Source: an uncultured Caulobacteraceae bacterium (GTDB lineage: Bacteria > Pseudomonadota > Alphaproteobacteria > Caulobacterales > Caulobacteraceae). From it: a DNA stretch of 6,370 bases. Shown here piece by piece: positions 1 through 5,043 of this stretch. A model generated the notes under the pieces. It did not search any database and had not been told where the DNA came from. It worked only from the letters and a program-made list of their open reading frames with translations. The first letter of the stretch is position 1; every line of letters begins with the position of its first letter. The stretch is taken from assembly GCA_946480495.1 (NCBI GenBank), contig CAMLKO010000062.1:1-6370 (forward strand). Direction: 5' to 3'. A program made the position numbers and the translations under genes.

Positions 1-524
1 CTGAAGAACTGGGCGATCAGATAGCCGTGGGCGCCGTGCAGCTCCACGCCGTCGAAGCCCGCCTTCTGCGAGCGGACGGCGGCGGCGATATAGGCCTCGA
101 TGGACTCCTCGACCTCGGCGCCGGTCATGGCGCGGGCGCCGGTTTCGGCGTCGTCGGAGGGGCCAAGCGGCTGGCCGACCATGTCCTTGAACGAGCGGAT
201 GCCCGCGTGGTGCAGCTGGGTGAAGGCGAGGCTGCCTTCGGTCTTGATGGCCGCGGCGAGCCGGGTCAACCCCGGCAGGTGATCGTCGGAAAAGACGCCG
301 AGCTGGCCGGGAAAGCCCTGGCCCTGCGCCTGCACATGCGCGGCGCAAGTCATGGTCAGCCCAAAGCCGCCCTTGGCCCGCATGACGAGCCAGTTGAACT
401 CGTCTTCGGAGAGCAGGCCCTTGTCCGGGCTCTGCAGGTTGGTCAGCGGGGCCACGGCGAACCGGTTCTTCATCGGCCGGCCGCGGCGGAACGTCAGGGG
501 TTCGAAAAGGGCGCTTGTATCCAT
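1..524 (-). CDS. NADH:flavin oxidoreductase, Old Yellow Enzyme family (partial, C-terminus beyond left edge)
   Basis: Reading the minus strand from the ATG at 524 gives 174 residues with no stop before the edge, about half of the usual ~360-residue OYE barrel. These FMN enzymes reduce activated C=C bonds with NAD(P)H in the cytoplasm. Visible motifs are NRFAVAPLTN at residues 20-29 (first strand and flavin-binding turn), the GFGLTMTC strand at 53-60, QLHHAG at 103-108, and GVELHGAHGYL at 159-169. In the last, H163 and H166 match the His/His pair that binds the substrate carbonyl in YqjM-like enzymes (family knowledge). T28 sits where classical OYEs have Thr and YqjM-type thermophilic-like enzymes have Cys, so the flavin-tuning residue is the classical one. 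The gene starts 11 bases after the DedA stop, implying one transcript. No strong Shine-Dalgarno is seen, only a weak purine patch just before the ATG. The substrate cannot be predicted. Confidence 0.93.
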   Translation of the reverse strand, partial: MDTSALFEPLTFRRGRPMKNRFAVAPLTNLQSPDKGLLSEDEFNWLVMRAKGGFGLTMTCAAHVQAQGQGFPGQLGVFSDDHLPGLTRLAAAIKTEGSLAFTQLHHAGIRSFKDMVGQPLGPSDDAETGARAMTGAEVEESIEAYIAAAVRSQKAGFDGVELHGAHGYLIAQFF

Positions 525-535
525 GGACCTGCGGT

Positions 536-1120
536 TTAGGCGCTTGCCGCGGCGGCAGGCAACGCCCTCGCGTGGCGCAGCGTCATGAGCGCGAACCCGA
601 CCGCGACCGCCAGGCCGATGCCGCCCGCGATCAGTTCGCTGCGCAGCGTCGGGTGCTCGATCCAGGCCAGCAGCGTATTGCCGAAGACGAACCCGCCGCC
701 GGCGAACAGCGTGGCCCAAACGGCGGCGGCCGCCACGTTCAGCGCGGTGTAGGTCCCGATGCCCATCGCCGACAGGCCGGCCACCACCGGTCCCGCCGCG
801 CGCAGGCCGAAGACGAAGCGGAAGCTCATCACAAAGCTGATCGGGTGCGCCTCGATGAAGCCCGAGGCCCGGGCGAAGGCGGGCCTGGCCACCATCTTCG
901 ACACCAGCCGGGTCGAGCGTCCGTAGCGGCCCAGGAAGAACAGCAGCTGGTCCATCACCGCCGTGCCCGCACAGGCGGCGGCCACGGCCAGCGACCAGTG
1001 GATCAGCCCCATGCGCGCCATCACCCCGCCGGCGATCGCCACGGTCTGGCCCTCAAGGCCGGAGCCGAGAAAGATCGCCGCCGGCCCGAACGCCTGCAGG
1101 CTCGCCAGTGCTGAAATCAT
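536..1120 (-). CDS. DedA/VTT-family inner-membrane protein
   Basis: A 194-residue hydrophobic protein of the DedA (VTT/SNARE-associated) family. Members are inner-membrane proteins linked to proton-motive force, lipid carrier recycling and envelope stress resistance. The re-entrant N-terminal signature GLEGQTVAIAGG lies at residues 21-32, with E23 as the likely membrane-embedded acidic residue. D57 begins the segment running into FFLGRYGR (61-68). SFRFVFGLRAAGPVVAG at 99-115 carries R101 and R107, whose six-residue spacing matches the pair of arginines essential in E. coli DedA proteins such as YqjA. Further membrane segments lie at about 123-147 and 163-180, followed by a short Ala-rich tail. 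I chose the ATG at 1120. The open frame extends upstream to a TTG at 1198, but that adds a polar, poorly conserved-looking leader and would place the start inside the FNR-like palindrome. No Shine-Dalgarno precedes 1120. The likely operon partner is the downstream flavin oxidoreductase. The transported substrate is unknown. Confidence 0.9.
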   Translation of the reverse strand: MISALASLQAFGPAAIFLGSGLEGQTVAIAGGVMARMGLIHWSLAVAAACAGTAVMDQLLFFLGRYGRSTRLVSKMVARPAFARASGFIEAHPISFVMSFRFVFGLRAAGPVVAGLSAMGIGTYTALNVAAAAVWATLFAGGGFVFGNTLLAWIEHPTLRSELIAGGIGLAVAVGFALMTLRHARALPAAAASA

Positions 1121-1128
1121 TGCGGGGG

Positions 1129-1133
1129 GACTC
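1129..1133. promoter_or_regulatory. GANTC (CcrM-type methylation) site in the DedA leader
   Basis: GACTC lies eight bases upstream of the DedA ATG. GANTC is the recognition site of the cell-cycle DNA methyltransferase CcrM in Caulobacter and many other alphaproteobacteria, and such sites in promoter regions can affect transcription. The motif is short and occurs by chance, so a regulatory role here is only a possibility. Confidence 0.2.
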
Positions 1134-1159
1134 AAAACGGGGGAGGAACTTGAACCGAG

Positions 1160-1165
1160 CTTACA
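1160..1165 (-). promoter_or_regulatory. possible -10 element for the DedA operon
   Basis: On the minus strand these bases read TGTAAG, the most -10-like hexamer in a GC-rich leader. Its centre is about 29 bases downstream of the centre of the FNR/FixK-like palindrome, close to the geometry of class II FNR activation, where the box is near -41.5. This would put the transcript start near 1153 and give a leader of roughly 30 bases. The support is positional and weak in sequence. Confidence 0.3.
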
Positions 1166-1184
1166 GGGCGCAGATGGCGCTTCC

Positions 1185-1198
1185 TTGACAGCGATCAA
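1185..1198. promoter_or_regulatory. FNR/FixK-type operator (TTGAC-N4-ATCAA)
   Basis: The sequence reads TTGACAGCGATCAA, one mismatch from the TTGAT-N4-ATCAA consensus of FNR, FixK and FnrL regulators. Its outer symmetry extends to a perfect six-base inverted repeat, CCTTGA-N6-TCAAGG, at 1183-1200. It lies in the 128-base divergent region, with its centre about 71 bases from the DedA start and 57 bases from the GTG of the M50 gene. In alphaproteobacteria such boxes usually mark low-oxygen control. The left half also overlaps a TTGACA that could act as a plus-strand -35 hexamer, but no good -10 follows it. A CRP-like factor other than FNR/FixK is possible. Confidence 0.55.
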
Positions 1199-1229
1199 GG
1201 CCTGCGGCGTTCCGACGCCCGCTTGACAA

Positions 1230-1242
1230 CCTCGCGGCGAGG
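1230..1242 (+). promoter_or_regulatory. small GC hairpin just before the M50 gene start
   Basis: CCTCG-CGG-CGAGG is a perfect five-base-pair stem with a three-base loop. Its right arm contains GAGG (1239-1242), the only Shine-Dalgarno-like sequence for the GTG at 1249. If transcribed it would pair with that ribosome-binding sequence and favour the downstream TTG start. Five-base-pair GC stems are common at this composition, so the functional claim is weak. Confidence 0.25.
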
Positions 1243-1248
1243 CCGACG

Positions 1249-2043
1249 GTGGACGGGTCGGGAGGCCATGATTTGACGAACGCCGCTCAAGCCGGCGAGG
1301 CGCGTGTCTCGCTCAGCCCCAACGCGCTCATCCTGTTCGGCGCCCTCGTGGCGCTGGGCGCGGGGCTGGTGCTGTCGCCGCAGCCCTCGCGGCTGCTGGT
1401 CTTCCTGTTCGTGGCGGTGGGCTGGATCGCCAGCGTCGTCATCCACGAGTTCGGCCACGCCTTCGTCGCGTGGCGGGCCGGCGACACCAGCGTCGCAGCC
1501 AAGGGTTACCTGACGCTCGATCCGTTCAAATACAGCGATCCGGCCACGACCATCGTGATCCCGCTGCTGGCGCTGCTGCTGGGCGGCATCGGTTTTCCGG
1601 GCGGGGCGGTCTATCTGCGTCAGGACCTGATGCGCAGCCCGCTCGGCCGCTCGATGGCTTCGCTGGCGGGTCCGGGGGGCACCCTGGTGGTGCTGCTGGC
1701 GCTGGCCGGCGGGATTTCGCTGGCGCAGGCGGCGGGGCTTTATCCGCTGGCGGCGGCGATGGCGATGCTGGCCCTGCTGCAGGCGATGGCGCTGATCCTC
1801 AACCTGCTGCCCGTTCCGGGGCTGGACGGCTATGGCGTGCTGAGGCCCTTCCTGCCGCCTTCGGTTCAGCGGGGCTTGCGGCGCTGGGAGCGCGGCGCCT
1901 TCCTCGTGCTCTTCCTGCTGATCTTCTTCGTGCCGGCGGTGTTCCAGGCGCTGTTTGGGACGGCGATCGACCTGTGCGGCGCGCTCGGCATATCCAAGCC
2001 CGCGATCGCCGCGGGCTGGAGCGCCTTTCACTTCTGGCGTTAA
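1249..2043 (+). CDS. site-2-protease-like membrane zinc metallopeptidase (M50 family)
   Basis: An integral membrane protein of up to 264 residues with the two zinc-site motifs of intramembrane M50 proteases: HEFGH at residues 66-70 and NLLPVPGLDGY at 185-195, with D193 the third metal ligand. The AGPGG segment at 140-144 corresponds to the membrane loop usually written GPxxN, but the Asn is not in place. Membrane segments lie at about 25-43, 48-68, 103-119, 140-160, 165-187 and 217-235. There is no PDZ domain, so it belongs with the small minimal S2P-like proteins, not the RseP type. Such enzymes cut membrane-embedded substrates, often regulators; the substrate here is unknown. Two starts compete. 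GTG at 1249 has GAGG six bases upstream. TTG at 1273 removes eight residues but has GGGAGG (1260-1265) at an ideal seven-base spacing. It diverges from the DedA gene, is followed by the kinase gene 79 bases on, and may be controlled by the operator at 1185-1198. Confidence 0.88.
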   Translation: MDGSGGHDLTNAAQAGEARVSLSPNALILFGALVALGAGLVLSPQPSRLLVFLFVAVGWIASVVIHEFGHAFVAWRAGDTSVAAKGYLTLDPFKYSDPATTIVIPLLALLLGGIGFPGGAVYLRQDLMRSPLGRSMASLAGPGGTLVVLLALAGGISLAQAAGLYPLAAAMAMLALLQAMALILNLLPVPGLDGYGVLRPFLPPSVQRGLRRWERGAFLVLFLLIFFVPAVFQALFGTAIDLCGALGISKPAIAAGWSAFHFWR

Positions 2044-2095
2044 ACCCCCGTTCACCAGCCGTTATCGTTTCCAACGCAACTTGCGCGCTTTACCG

Positions 2096-2114
2096 CCGCG
2101 TCTCGCGCGGAGGG
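2096..2114 (+). promoter_or_regulatory. ribosome-binding site of the sensor kinase, overlapped by a short hairpin
   Basis: GGAGGG at 2109-2114 lies eight bases before the GTG at 2123 and is the strongest Shine-Dalgarno in the window, so it decides the kinase start. The preceding bases form CCGCG (2096-2100), loop TCTCG and CGCGG (2106-2110), a perfect five-base-pair stem whose right arm takes in the first two bases of the Shine-Dalgarno. The rest of the 79-base gap after the M50 gene shows no clear -35/-10 pair and no terminator-like stem with a T run, so the kinase may be read through from the M50 gene or use a promoter I cannot identify. Confidence 0.55.
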
Positions 2115-2122
2115 ATATCGGC

Positions 2123-4378
2123 GTGCACAATTTCGACGGTTCAGTGGAGAAGGGCGGACTTGCGGCCCGCCTGATGGCGGAGCTGCCGCGTTTTCGACGC
2201 CTGCGCACCAAGCTGGCGGCCGCCTACCTCGGCCTCTTCATCCTCGTCCTCGTCGGCATCATGGCCGCCGTCTACACCTCCGTGGCGCGCAACGCCGAGC
2301 GCGTGGTGCGCGAGGAACTGGCCGCCAGCGCCGTGGTGTTCGACCGCGTCTGGGAGCTGCGCACCGCCCAGCTGCAGACCGGCGCCGAGATCCTGGCCCG
2401 CGACTTCGGCTTCCGCGCCGCCGTCGCGACGCAGGACGGACCCACGATCCAGTCGGCGCTGGTCAGCCTGCGCCAGCGGCTGGGCCTCGACGCCGCCTTC
2501 GTCATTGGCCCAGGCGGCGCGGTGATCGCCGCCGACGGCCTGCCCTCCCAGAAGCTCGCCCCCGCGACGCTCCAGCGGCTGTCGGAGGGCGACACGGCCT
2601 CCGGCGTCTTCGTGCTGGGCGACACGGCCTACCAGGCGGTTTCCGCCCCGATCCTCGCGCCGACCCCCATCGGCCGGGTCGTGTTCGCCGCGCGGCTGGA
2701 CCGGACGGAGATGCGCTCGCTCGTGCGTCTGTCGCCGATCGCGTTTAGGCCGCAACTGCTGATCGAGGAGCCTGACGGCGGCTGGCGCGGCGGCACCGGC
2801 GAGGTGTCGCCCGCGGAGCTGAAGCACGCCGCCGCGGTGCTGGCCCGCAGCGGGGCGGCGGGCAAGCCCATCACCGCCAAGGTCGGGCCGTTCGTCGAGG
2901 TCGTGCGGCCCCTCCGCTCGCTGGGCGACGAGCGCGCGGCGCTGTTGCTGCGCTATCCGCTGAGCGAGGCGCTGGAGCCCTATCAGGGCCTGCTCGCCAT
3001 GGTGCTGCTGCTGGGTCTGGCGGGACTGGCGCTGGTGGCGGCCGGGAGCTGGTCGCTGTCGCGCGAGGTGACCCGCCCGATCGCCGCCCTGACCGAGGCC
3101 GCCGAGCGGCTGGAGCAGGGCGAACTCGGCGTCGTGGAGGTCACCGGCGTCGATGAGATCGCCGCGCTCGGCCTCACCTTCAACCGCATGGCCGAAGGGA
3201 TCGCGCGGCGCGAGGAGGCGCTGGAGAGCGCCCGCGCCGTCGCCGAAAGCGCCAGCCGCGCCAAGAGCGCCTTCCTGGCCAACATGAGCCACGAGATCAG
3301 GACGCCCCTGAACGGCATCCTCGGCATGACCCAGGTCATGAACCGCGAGGAAACCGACGCCGCCCAGCGCAACCGCCTGCGGGTGATCCAGGATTCCGGC
3401 GAGGCGCTGCTCGCCATCCTCAACAGCATCCTCGACCTGTCGAAGATCGAGGCCGGCCACCTGGAGATCGAGGCCCAGGACTTCGACCTCGCCGAAACCG
3501 TCGCCACGGCCTGCGAGCCCTTCGTGACCCTCGCGCGGGAAAAGGGGCTGGCCTTCGACATCGGCATCGAGCCGGCGGTCGAGGGCGTGTGGCGCGGCGA
3601 TGCGCTGCGGCTGCGTCAGGTGCTGATCAACCTCGCCTCCAACGCGGTGAAGTTCACCGAGAAGGGCCGGATCGAGCTTGCCGTGAGGGTGGGAAAGACG
3701 GGCCCCTGCTTCGCCATCACCGACACCGGCGTCGGCATCCCTCGCGAACGCCTGGCCGAGGTGTTCGACAAGTTCTCGCAGGGCGACGAGTCCACCACCC
3801 GCCGGTTCGGCGGCACGGGCCTGGGGCTGGCCATCTGCCGCGAGCTGGTGGCGCTGATGGGCGGGACCCTACGGGTCGACAGCAAGCCTCGCCGCGGATC
3901 CACCTTCGCCTTCGAACTGCCGCTGGAGCGCGTGACCGCCTCCGACGCCGCCATGGGCGTGCAGGAAAGCCGCCATGCGCTGCGGGTCCTCGCCGCCGAG
4001 GACAACCTCACCAACCAGATGATCCTCTCGGCCCTGCTCACGCCGCTGGAGGCCGACGTCACCATGGTCGACAACGGCCGCAAGGCGGTGGAGGCCTTCG
4101 AGCAATCGGCCTTCGACATCGTGCTGATGGACATCCAGATGCCGGAGCTGAACGGCGTCGACGCCACCCAGGCGATCCGCCAGCTGGAGACCGAGAAGGG
4201 CCTGCCGCGCACCCCGGTCCTGGCGGTGACCGCCAACGTCATGACCCACCAGGTGCGCGAATACCTGGCCGCCGGCATGGACGCGGTGGTGGCCAAGCCG
4301 CTGCAGGCCGTCGTCCTGTTCGGAGAGATGGAAAGGGCGCTGTCCCTCCGCCCGGGGCCCGTGCGCGCCGTCTCCTGA
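2123..4378 (+). CDS. hybrid sensor histidine kinase with periplasmic double-Cache-like sensor and C-terminal receiver
   Basis: A 751-residue inner-membrane hybrid kinase. Transmembrane helix 1 spans about 31-53. A periplasmic sensor covers about 54-285; its start (FDRVWELR at 73-80, then ARDFGFRAAV at 92-101) resembles the dCache_3 family. Transmembrane helix 2 is at about 288-309, HAMP about 310-363, and a signalling helix 360-385. HisKA has the phospho-acceptor H390 in NMSHEIRTPLNGI. The HATPase carries the N box at 504-512 (N507), G1 DTGVGIP 534-540, F box 548-553 and G2 GGTGLGLA 563-570. The receiver has acidic E626/D627, phospho-acceptor D670, T703 and K725. Every catalytic residue is present, so it should be active. 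The GTG start is chosen for its GGAGGG; longer starts would run into the M50 gene. No histidine phosphotransferase domain or DNA-binding response regulator is encoded here, so the output lies elsewhere. The two exported proteins downstream suggest it monitors or controls an envelope process. Confidence 0.95.
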   Translation: MHNFDGSVEKGGLAARLMAELPRFRRLRTKLAAAYLGLFILVLVGIMAAVYTSVARNAERVVREELAASAVVFDRVWELRTAQLQTGAEILARDFGFRAAVATQDGPTIQSALVSLRQRLGLDAAFVIGPGGAVIAADGLPSQKLAPATLQRLSEGDTASGVFVLGDTAYQAVSAPILAPTPIGRVVFAARLDRTEMRSLVRLSPIAFRPQLLIEEPDGGWRGGTGEVSPAELKHAAAVLARSGAAGKPITAKVGPFVEVVRPLRSLGDERAALLLRYPLSEALEPYQGLLAMVLLLGLAGLALVAAGSWSLSREVTRPIAALTEAAERLEQGELGVVEVTGVDEIAALGLTFNRMAEGIARREEALESARAVAESASRAKSAFLANMSHEIRTPLNGILGMTQVMNREETDAAQRNRLRVIQDSGEALLAILNSILDLSKIEAGHLEIEAQDFDLAETVATACEPFVTLAREKGLAFDIGIEPAVEGVWRGDALRLRQVLINLASNAVKFTEKGRIELAVRVGKTGPCFAITDTGVGIPRERLAEVFDKFSQGDESTTRRFGGTGLGLAICRELVALMGGTLRVDSKPRRGSTFAFELPLERVTASDAAMGVQESRHALRVLAAEDNLTNQMILSALLTPLEADVTMVDNGRKAVEAFEQSAFDIVLMDIQMPELNGVDATQAIRQLETEKGLPRTPVLAVTANVMTHQVREYLAAGMDAVVAKPLQAVVLFGEMERALSLRPGPVRAVS

Positions 4379-4412
4379 CGATTTACGCCCGCTTCATCCG
4401 GCGCGGTTAAGC

Positions 4413-5042
4413 ATGTCGGCCATGCGTATCCTGGCCGTAATCCTCGCCGCCCTCTCGATCGCCACGCCCGCGGCGGCCGGCGATTTTACGGTCATGGTTA
4501 CCAACGCGGCCGGCCGGCCGGTGAAGGACGCGGTCGTCACGATCCATCCGCGCGGCGGCGCCCACGGGCCGATCCACTTCGCCTGGCCCTATGTGATGAC
4601 CCAGAAGGACATGCAGTTCGACCCGTTCGTGCTGATCGTTCCGGTCGGCGCGGCGGTCTCCTTCCCCAATCGCGACCCCTTCCGCCACCACGTCTATTCC
4701 TTCTCCCCGGCCAAGACCTTCGAGCTGAAGCTCTACAGCCACGACGAAACCCGCACGGTGAAGTTCGACAAGGCGGGCATCGTCGCGCTGGGCTGCAACA
4801 TCCACGACAACATGACCGCCTTCATCCGGGTGGTGGACACCCCCTGGGCCGGCAAGACCGACGCGCGCGGCGCCGTGGTGATCCACGATGCGCCCGCGGG
4901 ACCCGCGACCGTCGAGGTCTGGCACCCCTACATCAAGGGCGGCCGCGACCTGGTCCGCCAGACGACCCTTCCGGCGGCCGCGATCACGATGAAGGTCGTC
5001 GCCGACGTCCACGCCCCGCCGATGCGCGGAGGCATGTACTGA
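4413..5042 (+). CDS. exported cupredoxin-domain protein ('methylamine utilization protein' family)
   Basis: A 209-residue periplasmic protein with a signal peptide (hydrophobic core 5-20, cleavage after the Ala run near 22-23). The central domain, about 65-142, is cupredoxin-like. FPNRDPFRHHVYSFS at 84-98 supplies H92/H93, and GCNIHDNM at 127-134 supplies C128, H131 and M134. This Cys-x2-His-x2-Met spacing is that of amicyanin, the type 1 copper protein of methylamine oxidation (family knowledge), so a blue-copper site is likely. The flanks, about 25-46 and 143-180, look like carboxypeptidase-regulatory-type beta-sandwich pieces, ending in VEVWHP (167-172). The tail is rich in Met and His. 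No methylamine dehydrogenase genes are nearby, so the family label says little about substrate. It probably carries electrons or binds copper. ATG at 4422 is an alternative start; neither has a clear Shine-Dalgarno. It lies 34 bases after the kinase and one base before the barrel gene. Confidence 0.85.
   Translation: MSAMRILAVILAALSIATPAAAGDFTVMVTNAAGRPVKDAVVTIHPRGGAHGPIHFAWPYVMTQKDMQFDPFVLIVPVGAAVSFPNRDPFRHHVYSFSPAKTFELKLYSHDETRTVKFDKAGIVALGCNIHDNMTAFIRVVDTPWAGKTDARGAVVIHDAPAGPATVEVWHPYIKGGRDLVRQTTLPAAAITMKVVADVHAPPMRGGMY
5028..5032 (+). promoter_or_regulatory. ribosome-binding site of the barrel gene, inside the cupredoxin gene
   Basis: GGAGG lies 11 bases before the GTG at 5044 and is made from the two Gly codons near the cupredoxin C-terminus (residues 206-207). 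It supports the GTG as the true start and makes the two genes likely to be translationally coupled, since ribosomes finishing at 5042 would release or reload right at the next start. Confidence 0.5.
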
Positions 5043-5043
5043 C

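Noticed and set aside
27..588. Plus-strand open frames of 170, 60 and 78 codons
   Set aside because: They are shadows of the flavin oxidoreductase, whose minus-strand frame shows clear family motifs.
1121..1198. An extended DedA start at the TTG at 1198
   Set aside because: The added 26 residues are polar and lie over the FNR-like palindrome; the ATG at 1120 starts right before the family's first conserved segment.
1223..1228. A second TTGACA as a -35 hexamer for the M50 gene
   Set aside because: No acceptable -10 follows at 16-18 bases, nor a Caulobacter-type GCTANAWC at 10-14 bases; the region is too GC-rich to support a promoter call.
1195..2055. A 286-codon open frame on the minus strand
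   Set aside because: Antisense to the M50 protease; the product is mostly Arg, Gln, His and Glu, whereas the plus strand carries HEFGH and LDGY motifs.
1955..2122. An upstream extension of the kinase frame
   Set aside because: It would overlap the M50 gene by about 90 bases and add a basic, unstructured leader; the GTG at 2123 has a strong GGAGGG at the right distance.
2141..3460. A 439-codon open frame on the minus strand
   Set aside because: It is exactly antisense to the sensor and HisKA parts of the kinase, its product is a low-complexity mix of Gly, Arg, Gln, Asp and His with no motif, and such frames arise routinely opposite GC-rich genes.
4413..5042. A true methylamine utilization (mau) gene
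   Set aside because: Only the cupredoxin ligand spacing fits; no methylamine dehydrogenase subunits or maturation genes are present in the window.
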